A stretch of 64,000 nt of DNA from Prado023 sp963700475 (GTDB lineage: Bacteria; Actinomycetota; Actinomycetes; S36-B12; CAIYMF01): contig CAVOXR010000001.1 in assembly GCA_963700475.1 (NCBI GenBank), positions 124,001-188,000 on the forward strand, written 5' to 3'. This document shows, piece by piece, positions 26,398 to 35,949 of this stretch (its first letter is position 1; each line of letters starts with the position of its first letter). The notes under the pieces are model-generated. The model had not been told where the DNA came from and searched no databases. It saw only the letters and a program-made list of their open reading frames with translations. Both the position numbers and the translations under genes were made by a program.

Positions 26398-26481
26398 ATG
26401 CCTGACGTTCTTGTCCTGATCGGGACCCTGGTGGGTTTCGCGCTGCTACTGGGTCTGCTCAAGGGGGTCGAGCGGCTGTGA
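26398..26481 (+). CDS. 27-residue membrane peptide preceding KdpF
   Basis: A tiny gene (MPDVLVLIGTLVGFALLLGL...) encoding one hydrophobic helix followed by KGVERL. It has a ribosome site (GAAGGG) 8 bases upstream, and its stop overlaps the kdpF start by four bases (GTGA), the same coupling used through the rest of the operon. It is shorter than most annotated genes and could be missed by gene finders. Its position and helix suggest a small accessory subunit of the Kdp complex, in the way KdpF itself stabilises KdpFABC; this is inference. Confidence 0.65.
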   Translation: MPDVLVLIGTLVGFALLLGLLKGVERL

Positions 26482-26567
26482 GCGCACTGAACATCGCCGC
26501 GTTGATCGTCGTGGTCGCGCTGGCTGCCTACCTGGTGTACGCCCTGCTGCGCCCGGAGAAGTTCTGA
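26478..26567 (+). CDS. kdpF: K+-transporting ATPase subunit KdpF
   Basis: Single-helix subunit of 29 residues that stabilises the KdpFABC potassium pump in the membrane. The helix (IAALIVVVALAAYLVYALL) ends in the well-known KdpF terminus LLRPEKF. The GTG start overlaps the previous small ORF by four bases, and the stop shares its A with the kdpA ATG (TGATG). It is easily missed because of its length. Confidence 0.92.
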   Translation: MSALNIAALIVVVALAAYLVYALLRPEKF

Positions 26568-28231
26568 TGAGCGACACGGCAGCCGGCGTGCTGCAGCTCG
26601 CCCTGCTGGTGGTTGCACTCGGTGCGGCCTACCGCCCCGTGGGCGACTACATGTATCGCACGTTCACCGCGGAGACCGATTGGCGGGCGGAGCGGGTCGT
26701 GTACCGCCTGGCCGGGGTTGACCCGCGCGCCGATCAACGGTGGGGGGTGTACGCCCGGTCCCTGTTGGTGTTCTCCGCCGCGTCGGTGCTCCTGCTGTAC
26801 GGAATCCTGCGGATCCAGGCCCTGCTGCCCTGGGCGCTGGGCATGCCGGGCGTCCCGGCGGTGGGCGCATGGAACACGGCCGTGTCGTTCGTCACGAACA
26901 CGAACTGGCAGTGGTACTCCGGGGAGTCAACCTTGGGCTACTTCGCCCAGATGGCCGGGCTGGCGGTGCAGAACTTCCTGTCCGCGGCCGTCGGCCTGGC
27001 CGTCGCCGTGGCACTGATCCGCGGGTTCACCCGCCAGCACACCGACCGGGTGGGCAACTTCTGGGTCGACCTGACCCGCTCGGTGGTCCGCATCCTGCTG
27101 CCCCTGTCCGTCGTCGCAGCCGTGGTGCTGATGATCGGCGGAGTCGTGCAGAACTTCGCCAGCCCGAACGAGATCGCCACCCTCGCCGGGGGCACTCAGA
27201 CCATCACTGGGGGCCCAGTGGCCAGCCAGGAGGCCATCAAGGAGATCGGCACCAATGGTGGCGGCTTCTACAACGCCAACTCCTCGCACCCGTTCGAGAA
27301 CCCCAATGCGTGGATCAACCTGCTCGAGATCTTCCTGCTGCTGGTGATCCCGTTCAGCCTGCCGCGGATGTTCGGGCGGATGGTCGACAACACCCGCCAG
27401 GGTCTGGCCGTGGTCACCGTGATGGGCGTCCTGTGGCTCGGGGCCGTCGTCACCGCATCGTGGGCAGAGCTGGCCGGAGGGGGCACGGCGACGACGTTGG
27501 CCGGTGCGGCGATGGAGGGCAAGGAGGTCCGGTTCGGGGAGGCCGCCTCAGCGCTGTTCGCGGTGTCCACGACGGGGACCTCCACCGGCTCGGTGAACAC
27601 CATGCACGACTCAATGACCCCGGTCGGCGGGGGTGTGGCCCTGGCCAACATCATGCTCGGCGAGGTATCCCCCGGGGGGGTCGGCGTAGGCCTCTACGGG
27701 ATCCTCGTGCTGGCCATCCTCACGGTCTTCCTCGCCGGCCTGATGGTCGGGCGAACCCCGGAGTACCTGGGCAAGAAGATCGGCAGACGCGAGGTCACCT
27801 TCGTGGCCCTCTACATCCTGGCGATGCCCACCCTGGTCCTGGTCGGCGGCGCCCTGACCGCCGGCATCACTTCCCTGGCCGATGCCTCGGTGCTCAACCC
27901 CGGGCCCCACGGGCTGTCCGAGATCCTGTACGCCTACGCGTCGGCGAGCAACAACAACGGCAGCGCGTTCGCCGGGTTCGGGGCGAACACCGACTACCAG
28001 AACACCGCCCTGGGGGTGGCGATGCTGTTCGGCCGGTTCGTCCCCATCGTCCTGGTCCTGGGCCTGGCCGGCTCGTTGGCGCAGCAGCGCCGCGTGCCCC
28101 CGAGCGCGGGAACCCTGCCCACCACCGGCCCGGTGTTCATCGGGCTGCTGCTCGCGGTGGTGGTCATCATCGTCGCCCTGACCTTCATGCCCGCCCTTGC
28201 CCTGTCCCCGATTGCGGAGGCCCTGCAATGA
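26567..28231 (+). CDS. kdpA: K+-transporting ATPase subunit KdpA
   Basis: Potassium-binding channel-like subunit of the high-affinity Kdp pump; 554 residues, about ten helices. The four degenerate selectivity-filter loops of the family are visible: NTNWQWYSGE (about 110-119), GTNGGGFYNANSSHPFENP (about 227-245), TTGTSTGSVNTMHDS, and ASNNNGSAFAGF. Its start is coupled to kdpF and its TGA overlaps the kdpB ATG by four bases. Expression is expected under potassium limitation, through the KdpDE pair encoded downstream. Confidence 0.97.
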   Translation: MSDTAAGVLQLALLVVALGAAYRPVGDYMYRTFTAETDWRAERVVYRLAGVDPRADQRWGVYARSLLVFSAASVLLLYGILRIQALLPWALGMPGVPAVGAWNTAVSFVTNTNWQWYSGESTLGYFAQMAGLAVQNFLSAAVGLAVAVALIRGFTRQHTDRVGNFWVDLTRSVVRILLPLSVVAAVVLMIGGVVQNFASPNEIATLAGGTQTITGGPVASQEAIKEIGTNGGGFYNANSSHPFENPNAWINLLEIFLLLVIPFSLPRMFGRMVDNTRQGLAVVTVMGVLWLGAVVTASWAELAGGGTATTLAGAAMEGKEVRFGEAASALFAVSTTGTSTGSVNTMHDSMTPVGGGVALANIMLGEVSPGGVGVGLYGILVLAILTVFLAGLMVGRTPEYLGKKIGRREVTFVALYILAMPTLVLVGGALTAGITSLADASVLNPGPHGLSEILYAYASASNNNGSAFAGFGANTDYQNTALGVAMLFGRFVPIVLVLGLAGSLAQQRRVPPSAGTLPTTGPVFIGLLLAVVVIIVALTFMPALALSPIAEALQ

Positions 28232-30301
28232 GTTCGACCACACCTGTCAAGGAGCCCTCGCTCGGCACCGGCCCGATCCGCCAGCCCGTTCCACCCGACC
28301 CAGCTGGCCGCCGGTGTTCCTGATGCCCTGCGCAAGCTGCACCCGGGGCACCAGTGGCACTCCCCGGTGATGTTCGTCGTGTGGGTCGGGTCCATCGCCA
28401 CGACCCTGCTGGCCATCAAGGACCCCAGTGTCTTCAGCGTCGGGATCGCCGCGTGGCTGTGGCTCACCGTGGTGTTCGCCAACCTCGCCGAAGCGGTCGC
28501 CGAGAGCCGCGGCCGGGCGCAGGCCTCAGCCCTCAGGGCCGCGCGCACCGACACCACGGCCCGCCGGCTCCTGCCCGACGGCACCGAGGAGGAAGTCCCC
28601 GGCCCCGAGCTGCGGGTCGGGGACCTCGTGGTCGTGGAAGCCGGCCAGATCATCCCCGGCGACGGTGACGTCGTCGAGGGCGTGGCCAGTGTCGACGAGT
28701 CCGCGATCACCGGTGAGTCCGCCCCGGTCATCCGCGAGTCCGGCGGCGACCGGTCGGCGGTGACCGGAGGCACGAAGGTGCTCTCCGACCGGATCGTGGT
28801 CCAGATCACCGCCGGCTACGGGGAGAGCTTCCTGGACCGGATGATCGCCCTGGTCGAGGGCTCAGCCCGGCAGAAGACCCCCAACGAGATCGCGCTGAAC
28901 CAGGTCCTGGCCGCCCTGACCCTGATCTTCCTGCTCGTGGTCGTCACCCTGCAGCCGTTCGCCGCCTACTCCGGGCAGGTCCAGCCCATGATCGTGCTGA
29001 TCGCGCTGCTCGTGTGCCTGATCCCCACCACCATCGGCGCCCTGCTCTCCGCGATCGGGATCGCCGGCATGGACCGCCTCGTGCAGCGCAACGTGCTGGC
29101 CATGTCCGGTCGGGCGGTGGAGGCCGCCGGTGACGTCGACGTCCTCCTGCTCGACAAGACCGGGACCATCACCCTGGGGAACCGCCAGGCCTTCGAGTTC
29201 GTCCCCGTCACCGGGGTGGACCCGCAGCGACTGGCCCGCGCCGCGCAACTGTCCAGCCTGGCCGACGAGACCCCCGAGGGGCGCTCCATCGTGGTCCTGG
29301 CCAAGGAGCAGTACGGCCTGCGGGCCCCGGAAACGCTGCACGACACGGTGTTCGTCCCGTTCAGCGCCGCCACCCGCATGTCGGGCATCGACCTCGCCGA
29401 CGGCCGCGAGATCCGCAAGGGCGCCGCGGCCGCTGTCATGAAGTGGGTGCGCGACAACGGCGGGCACCCCACGCAGGACGTGGGCGAGGCCGTCGACGCC
29501 ATCTCGATGGCCGGCGGCACCCCGCTCGTGGTCGCCGAGAAGGTCGGCACCAACCCCGCGGTCGCCCTCGGCGTGGTCCACCTCAAGGACGTGGTCAAGG
29601 AGGGGATGCGCGACCGGTTCGCCGAACTGCGCGCGATGGGCATCCGCACCGTGATGATCACCGGCGACAACCCGCTGACCGCCAAGGCCATCGCCGCCGA
29701 GGCCGGGGTCGACGACTTCCTGGCCGAGGCCAAGCCCGAGGACAAGATGGCCCTGATCCGCGCCGAGCAGGACGGCGGGCACCTGGTCGCCATGACCGGG
29801 GACGGCACCAACGACGCCCCCGCCCTGGCCCAGGCCGACGTCGGCGTGGCGATGAACACGGGAACGTCGGCAGCCAAGGAGGCCGGCAACATGGTCGACC
29901 TGGACTCCAACCCGACCAAGTTGATCGAGATCGTGGGCATCGGCAAGCAGCTGCTCATCACCCGCGGGGCGCTGACCACCTTCTCGATCGCCAACGACGT
30001 CGCCAAGTACTTCGCGATCATCCCCGCGATGTTCGTCGTCGTCTACCCGCAGCTGGACGCGTTGAACGTCATGCGCCTGTCCTCACCGGAGTCCGCGATC
30101 CTGTCCGCGGTCATCTTCAACGCCCTGATCATCGTGGCGCTGATCCCACTCGCGCTGCGCGGCGTCCGCTACACCCCCTCCAGCGCCTCCGCACTGCTGG
30201 CCCGCAACATGGGCATCTACGGACTCGGTGGCCTGATCGTGCCGTTCCTGGGCATCAAAGCCATCGACCTGCTCATCTCCCTCATCCCCGGAATCGCGTG
30301 A
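28228..30301 (+). CDS. kdpB: K+-transporting P-type ATPase KdpB, frameshift near N-terminus
   Basis: Catalytic P-type ATPase subunit energising KdpA. It has ITGESAPV (actuator), the phosphorylation site DKTGTI, the nucleotide-binding ATRMSG and IRKGAAAAV, and GDGTNDAPALAQADVGVAM. The uninterrupted frame starts only at GTG 28367, which would omit the conserved cytosolic N-terminal helix. That helix is encoded from ATG 28228 (overlapping the kdpA stop), but the frame is broken by one extra base, most simply in CCC at 28285-28287. Removing it gives MSSTTPVKEPSLG ... FHPTQLAAGVPDALRKLHP joined to the main frame, 690 residues, the usual length. Translation from 28367 alone (644 residues) is an alternative. 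Confidence 0.92.
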
Positions 30302-30879
30302 TCACCATGCCCACCCTGCGCCAACTCGCCCCCGCCATCCGCATGCTCGCCGTGATGACCGTCCTGCTCGGCCTGCTCTATCCCGCGGCAGTCTTTGCTG
30401 TCGGCCGGCTCATCCCGGCTCGAACTGACGGATCCCTGATCCAGGTCGACGGAGCAGTCGTCGGATCGTCGCTCCTCGCCCAGGGGTTCGCCACCCCGGA
30501 GTACTTCTGGCCACGGCCGTCCGTGGGCGGCTACGACCCGCTGGCCACCGGTGGGTCCAACCTCGGCCCCAACAACACCGACCTGATGCAGGCCATCGAG
30601 GAGCGCCGGGCTGCGGTGGCCTCTGCCAACGGCGTGCCCCCGGAACAGGTGCCCGCGGACGCGGTCACCGCCTCCGCCTCCGGGCTGGACCCGCAGATCT
30701 CCCCCGAGTACGCCGCCCTCCAGGTCACCCGGGTGGCCAGTGCCCGCGGGCTGACCCCGGACGTCGTGGCCGGGCTGGTCAGCGAGCACACCCAGGGACG
30801 GGCGCTGGGATTCCTCGGCGAACCGGGTGTCAACGTCCTGGAGCTCAACGTGGCCCTCGATGCGCTGGGCAGGACGTGA
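30298..30879 (+). CDS. kdpC: K+-transporting ATPase subunit KdpC
   Basis: Accessory subunit of 193 residues with one N-terminal membrane helix (MLAVMTVLLGLLYPAAVFAV) and a periplasmic-side domain. Family motifs are GSSLLAQGFATPEYFWPRPS (about 59-78), GGSNLGPNN and the C-terminal TQGRALGFLGEPGVNVLELN. The GTG at 30298 overlaps the kdpB stop (GTGA); ATG at 30307 is an equally possible start. kdpD follows one base after its stop. Confidence 0.95.
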   Translation: MITMPTLRQLAPAIRMLAVMTVLLGLLYPAAVFAVGRLIPARTDGSLIQVDGAVVGSSLLAQGFATPEYFWPRPSVGGYDPLATGGSNLGPNNTDLMQAIEERRAAVASANGVPPEQVPADAVTASASGLDPQISPEYAALQVTRVASARGLTPDVVAGLVSEHTQGRALGFLGEPGVNVLELNVALDALGRT

Positions 30880-30880
30880 T

Positions 30881-33484
30881 GTGTCGGACAGACTGAACGC
30901 CGTGGATGCCACCCCGCCGCCAACGCCGCCCGCCGAGCAGGGCTCAGCGGCGCCGACGGTCGACGCCGGCAGGCGGCGCGGCACCCTGCGCGTGTACATG
31001 GGGGCCGCCCCGGGCGTGGGCAAGACCTACGACATGCTCGCCGAGGGCCACAGGCGCCTGGAACGGGGGGCCGACGTGGTGATCGGCTTCGTGGAGACCC
31101 ACGGCCGGGAGCACACCGCCGACATGGTCGAGGGGCTGGAGCTGGTGCCCCGGCGGGTCATCGAGCATCGGGGGGCGGCGTTCACCGAGATGGACCTGGC
31201 CGCCGTCCTGGCCCGCCGACCCGAAGTAGCCCTGGTCGACGAACTGGCGCACACCAACGTCCCCGGCGCCGGGAACGCCAAGCGCCACCAGGACGTGGAC
31301 GTCCTGCTGGCCGCGGGGATCGACGTGATCACCACGGTGAACATCCAGCACCTGGAATCACTCAACGACGTCGTCGAGTCGATCACCGGCATCCGCCAGC
31401 AGGAGACCGTGCCCGACGCCGTCGTCCGCAGCGCCGACCAGATCGAGCTCGTGGACATGAGCCCCCAGGCCCTGCGCCGGCGCCTCGCGCACGGCAACGT
31501 GTACAGCGCCGAGAAGATCGACGCCGCCCTGACGAACTTCTTCCGAGTCGGCAACCTGACCGCCCTGCGCGAGCTGGCCCTGCTCTGGGTCGCCGACCGC
31601 GTCGACGCCGCCCTGGAGCGCTACCGCGCCGACAACGAGATCACCGACACCTGGCCAGCCCGCGAGCGTGTCGTCGTCGCCCTGACCGGAGGCCCCGAGG
31701 GCGAGACCCTGATCCGGCGCGGGGCCCGGATCGCGGACTCCCGGTCAGGTGGTGAGTTGCTGGCCCTGCACATCAGCCTCGGGGACGGACTGGCACACGG
31801 CACCCCCGAAGCACTGCTCCGCCAGCGCACCCTGGTCGAATCCCTGGGCGGCACCTTCCACAACATCCTGGGCGAGGACACCGCCGACGCGATCCTGGAG
31901 TTCTCCCGCGGCGTGAACGCCAGCCACATCGTGATCGGTGAGACCAGCCGCGGACCGCTGCGCTCCGCCCTACTCCCAGGCGCCAGCCCCGGAGTGATCC
32001 GGGGCAGCGGGGACATGGACGTCGTCGTCGTCACCCACCACCAGACCAAGGACACCAGCCTCCGTCGGCGCGCATCCGCGCTGTCCCCCGGACGCAGGAT
32101 GGCCGGCTGGGTGCTGGCCATCCTCGGGCCACCCCTACTGGCCCTGGCCCTGCTCGACACCGACAACCTGAGCCTCGTCTCGCTGGCCATGCTGGGCCTC
32201 ACAGTGGGAGTGGCCCTGGTCGGCGGCCTGGCTCCCGCCGTGGCGGCCGCGCTGATCGGCGGGCTGACCCTGAACTACCTGTTCATCGAACCCACCTACA
32301 CGTGGACCATCAACCAACCGAGCAACGCCGCAGCCCTGCTGCTGATGGTGGCCGTCGCGGTCGCCGTCTCGATCGTGGTCGACAACGCCGCCCGCCGTAC
32401 CAAGGAAGCCGCCCGGGCCCGCGCAGAAGCAGACACCCTGACCCTGCTGGCCAACTCCGTCCTACGCGGCGAGGACGCGCTGCCCGCAATGCTGGAACGC
32501 ATCCGCGAGACCTTCACCCTCACCAGCGCATCCCTGCTCCAGCGCGACAACCCTGCCGCGGACTGGCGCCAGATCGCATCCAGCGGCGAGAACCCACCGA
32601 CCTCCGACCACGAGGGCGTCGGCGTGCCGGTCACCGACCACGTGGTCCTCATGCTGACCGGGCGGGACCTCTCCGCCGAGGACACCCGCGTCCTGTCCGC
32701 GGTGTCGGCCCAGATCGGCACCCTGCTCGAACGTGAGCAACTGCGCGGCGAGGCCTCGACCGCCCGGACCGAACGGGCCCGCAGCGACATCCGCTCCTCC
32801 CTGCTCGCCGCCGTCAGCCACGACCTACGCAGCCCCCTGGCCGGGATCAAGGCCTGCGTGGGAACCCTGCGCGCGCCCGACCTCGACCTGCCCGAAGCCG
32901 ACCGGGCCGAGCTGCTCGCCGGGATCGAGACCTCGGCCGACCGGTTGCAGGGCCTCATCGACAACCTGCTCGACATGAGCCGCCTCGACGCCGGCGCCCT
33001 CGTGCTGCGCACCGAACCCGTCGCCCTGGACGAGGTGGTGCCACGCGCCCTCACCGGCGTCCCTCCCGAGCGGGTCGACGTCGACGTGCGCGTGACCCTA
33101 CCGATGGTCGTCGGCGACGCGGGACTCATCGAACGGATCATCGCCAACCTCGTCGAGAACGCCCTGCGCTACTCACCGCCGGACCAACCCGTACGGATCA
33201 CCGCCGGCACCATCAAGGACAAGGTCGTGCTCCGCGTCGTCGACAAGGGACCCGGAGTCCCCGCAGACAGCCTCGAAGCCATCTTCAGCGCCTTCCAACG
33301 CCTCGGCGACGTGCCCGCCGGCCACGGCGTCGGACTCGGCCTGGCCGTCTCACGAGGATTCGCCCAGGCCAACGGCGGGACGCTGGACGCCGAGGAGACC
33401 CCCGGCGGCGGCCTCACCATGGTGCTGACCCTCCAACGCGCCGAAGCCTCGACCCCTGACCAGCACCTCGGAGAACTGCCATGA
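30881..33484 (+). CDS. kdpD: Potassium sensor histidine kinase KdpD
   Basis: Membrane sensor kinase of 867 residues for the kdp operon. The N-terminal KdpD domain has Walker A (GAAPGVGKTYDML, about 45-57) and DELAHTNVPG; a universal-stress-protein-like domain follows (about 245-375). Four closely spaced helices (about 405-500), a GAF-like segment, the phospho-acceptor AVSHDLRSPLAGI, and the ATPase domain NLVENALRYSPP and HGVGLGLAVS complete the standard architecture. GTG at 30881 is chosen as the first start after kdpC. Its stop overlaps the kdpE ATG by four bases. Confidence 0.96.
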   Translation: MSDRLNAVDATPPPTPPAEQGSAAPTVDAGRRRGTLRVYMGAAPGVGKTYDMLAEGHRRLERGADVVIGFVETHGREHTADMVEGLELVPRRVIEHRGAAFTEMDLAAVLARRPEVALVDELAHTNVPGAGNAKRHQDVDVLLAAGIDVITTVNIQHLESLNDVVESITGIRQQETVPDAVVRSADQIELVDMSPQALRRRLAHGNVYSAEKIDAALTNFFRVGNLTALRELALLWVADRVDAALERYRADNEITDTWPARERVVVALTGGPEGETLIRRGARIADSRSGGELLALHISLGDGLAHGTPEALLRQRTLVESLGGTFHNILGEDTADAILEFSRGVNASHIVIGETSRGPLRSALLPGASPGVIRGSGDMDVVVVTHHQTKDTSLRRRASALSPGRRMAGWVLAILGPPLLALALLDTDNLSLVSLAMLGLTVGVALVGGLAPAVAAALIGGLTLNYLFIEPTYTWTINQPSNAAALLLMVAVAVAVSIVVDNAARRTKEAARARAEADTLTLLANSVLRGEDALPAMLERIRETFTLTSASLLQRDNPAADWRQIASSGENPPTSDHEGVGVPVTDHVVLMLTGRDLSAEDTRVLSAVSAQIGTLLEREQLRGEASTARTERARSDIRSSLLAAVSHDLRSPLAGIKACVGTLRAPDLDLPEADRAELLAGIETSADRLQGLIDNLLDMSRLDAGALVLRTEPVALDEVVPRALTGVPPERVDVDVRVTLPMVVGDAGLIERIIANLVENALRYSPPDQPVRITAGTIKDKVVLRVVDKGPGVPADSLEAIFSAFQRLGDVPAGHGVGLGLAVSRGFAQANGGTLDAEETPGGGLTMVLTLQRAEASTPDQHLGELP

Positions 33485-34155
33485 CGCGGATCCTCATCAT
33501 CGAGGACGAACCCGCCCTGGCCCGGGCACTGGCCATCACCCTGCACGCCCGCGGCTACGACACCGACGTCGCCGTCACCGGGGCCGCCGGGCTGGACCTC
33601 GCCGCGACCAGCCACCCCGACCTGATCCTGCTCGACCTCGGACTGCCCGACCTCGACGGGATGACGGTCCTGCACGCCGTGCGCGGCTGGAGCCAGATCC
33701 CCGTCGTGGTCCTCTCGGCCCGTCAGACCAGCCACGACAAGGTCGCCGCCCTGGACGCCGGTGCCGACGACTACGTCTCCAAACCCTTCGCGATGGACGA
33801 ACTACTCGCCCGCATCCGCGCCGCCACCCGACGCACTCCCGGCACCGACGCCGACCCGATGGTGGTCACCTCCTCGTTCACCGTCGACCTGGCTGCCCGC
33901 GTCGTGACCCGCGACGGGCAACCGGTGCGCCTCACCCCGACCGAATGGCGGCTGCTGGAGATCCTGGCCCGCAACGCCGGACGCATCGTGACCCAGAAGG
34001 ACCTCCTGCGCGAACTCCGCGGACCCGACCTCGACCGCGAGAGCCACTACCTGCGCGTCTACCTCGCCCAACTACGACGCAAGCTCGAACCCGACCCATC
34101 ACGACCACGCCACCTCCTGACCGACCCGGGGATCGGCTACCGGCTCGTGACCTGA
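33481..34155 (+). CDS. kdpE: Response regulator KdpE
   Basis: OmpR-type response regulator of 224 residues that activates the kdp genes when phosphorylated by KdpD. The receiver has EDEPA, phospho-acceptor Asp52 (LLDLGLPDLDG), VLSARQ and DYVSKPF. The winged-helix domain includes LTPTEWRLLEIL, and ends with LLTDPGIGYRLVT, typical of KdpE. It is the last gene of the operon. Confidence 0.96.
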   Translation: MTRILIIEDEPALARALAITLHARGYDTDVAVTGAAGLDLAATSHPDLILLDLGLPDLDGMTVLHAVRGWSQIPVVVLSARQTSHDKVAALDAGADDYVSKPFAMDELLARIRAATRRTPGTDADPMVVTSSFTVDLAARVVTRDGQPVRLTPTEWRLLEILARNAGRIVTQKDLLRELRGPDLDRESHYLRVYLAQLRRKLEPDPSRPRHLLTDPGIGYRLVT

Positions 34156-34216
34156 ACACGTCAAGGCCGCGTCAACGTCCCGCCCCCGGCCCACGCCCAG
34201 GGAACACACTGAAGAC

Positions 34217-34567
34217 ATGACCACCCAGTTGCGCGAAGCCGTCTCCGCACTCATCGCGACCGCGAGGGCCGCGCATCCGACCTGCCCGGGCTGGCAGCTG
34301 ACGATGAACCCTGAGACGTACCTGCTGTTCGACCCGGAACGAGTGGTCACGGGCATCGCCCATCAGAAGGTGGCCTCCTTCTACGACGGCTGTCGCGTCT
34401 GGCCCGAACCCACGTGGGCGAGCACGGTCGTGTGCAGCCCCCTGGTCGACCCCGGCACCTGGGATCTACCCCCGGAGTACTACCTCGACCTCCGCGACAA
34501 CACCATCTCCACCGACCCACCCCTGTACACCCGAACAATCCGAGCGGCCCAAGGGTCGCTGGGCTGA
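34217..34567 (+). CDS. Hypothetical protein, 116 residues
   Basis: No family recognised. It starts with a helical segment (MTTQLREAVSALIATARAAHP) followed by a mixed alpha/beta region containing two cysteines (Cys23 in PTCPGW and Cys58 in YDGCRVW), several tryptophans and PEYYLDLRDN. There is no signal peptide or membrane helix. It lies 61 bases after kdpE in the same direction and may be a read-through product of that transcript or independent. Codon composition resembles its neighbours, which supports it as a real gene. Confidence 0.6.
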   Translation: MTTQLREAVSALIATARAAHPTCPGWQLTMNPETYLLFDPERVVTGIAHQKVASFYDGCRVWPEPTWASTVVCSPLVDPGTWDLPPEYYLDLRDNTISTDPPLYTRTIRAAQGSLG

Positions 34568-34780
34568 CCCAAGACGTCATAGGGCCTTGAGGCGCACAGC
34601 GAAGGGCGCTATCAAGGGTCCCTGCCGCGCCCCCGGTATCTGCGGCTGCCTGGTTGCGGGCACCGCCCCCGCCCGACCCACCCGACACTGCCGGTGGCCA
34701 ACGGCACGAGGGCAGGGTTCTCCGGCAGCGAGTCCCGGTGTCGCGGGTGGGATCATCGAACGCGATGAGGAGGCAGCGTC

Positions 34781-35764
34781 ATGGAGGCACTGGTCATCAC
34801 CGGGGGTCGGGCGGAGGTGGTGCCGATCGCGGCCCTGCCTGCTGCCCTGGCTGACCCGGAGGCGATCGTCTGGGTGGACGTGCCCGACCTCGACGAGGAA
34901 GCCCTCGGCGTCCTTCGCGACGTCTTCGGGTTCCATCCTGTGACGATCTGGGAGTGCAAGCAGCGCCAGCGGATGCCCAAGTTCCACCCGTACGCCGACC
35001 ACGTCTTCGTCGTGCTGCACTCCCCGGAGCTCGGGGAGCACGGGCACGTGCACTACGTCGAGCTGGACCAGTTCATCGCAGGCAACTACCTGGTCACCGT
35101 CCACGGCCCGACGAACCCGGCCGTGCCCGCGCACGTCCCGGTGCGGGACACGACCCTGGTATGGGACCGCATCCTGGAAGGCCGCCTCCTGCCCCGCTCA
35201 GCGACTGAGGTGTCCCACGCGATCGTCGCGTCGATGGTTCGCGGCATGGAGGAGACTCTCGAGGTCGTCACCGAGGACGTGTGGGGCCTCGAGCAGGAAG
35301 TGACCCTGGGCACGATGGGCGATCCCGAGGAGTTCCTCGACCGGATGTTCCGCACCCGCCACGCCCTGCTGGCCGTGTCCAACATCGCCGCCACCAGCCT
35401 CGAGATCTACGACCGGATGGTCCTGGTCGCCCGCGGGATCACCGACCAGGACCGCACCCTGTTGGGCGACAACATCGACCAGTTCCGCCGGGCGCACCGC
35501 CTGGCCGAACTGCAGCGGGAGTACCTGCAGGGGGTGATCGAGTTCTACCGCACCCGCACCGACACCAAGATGACCATCGCCGCCGAACGACTCGCGGTGA
35601 TCGCCGTCGTCACCCTGCCGATCACCGCCCTGGCCTCGGTCCTCGGGATGAACGTCATCGTGAACACGCGCACCCAACAGGTCCCACTGGTCCTGGCACT
35701 GGTGGTCATGATCACGATGTCCGCATTCCTGCTGCGCTGGGCCAAGCATCACGGCTGGTGGTGA
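34781..35764 (+). CDS. corA: CorA family divalent cation transporter
   Basis: Membrane channel of 327 residues for Mg2+ (or Co2+/Ni2+). A long cytosolic alpha/beta domain is followed by a coiled-coil helix and two C-terminal helices. The first pore helix ends in the hallmark GMN motif (VLGMNVIVNT, about 288-297), and the second is VPLVLALVVMITMSAFLLRW. A strong ribosome site (GAGGAGG) precedes the ATG. The C-terminus is basic and aromatic (KHHGWW) as is common. It is monocistronic and convergent with an alpha/beta hydrolase gene. Confidence 0.93.
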   Translation: MEALVITGGRAEVVPIAALPAALADPEAIVWVDVPDLDEEALGVLRDVFGFHPVTIWECKQRQRMPKFHPYADHVFVVLHSPELGEHGHVHYVELDQFIAGNYLVTVHGPTNPAVPAHVPVRDTTLVWDRILEGRLLPRSATEVSHAIVASMVRGMEETLEVVTEDVWGLEQEVTLGTMGDPEEFLDRMFRTRHALLAVSNIAATSLEIYDRMVLVARGITDQDRTLLGDNIDQFRRAHRLAELQREYLQGVIEFYRTRTDTKMTIAAERLAVIAVVTLPITALASVLGMNVIVNTRTQQVPLVLALVVMITMSAFLLRWAKHHGWW

Positions 35765-35949
35765 CCAGCGCCCGACACCTGGCTCACCAGCGACAGGAAG
35801 TCAAACGACGGAGTTCGCTGAGCCGCACGTCCGGATGCTGACCATGAGATGCGACACGTGACCGGCCGACCACGGCTGCTCCCATGGAAGTGGTGAAATC
35901 CCGCGCCGCCCTGCGCCTCTACGCGGCGGACGGTGGCGGCCCGATCCTG

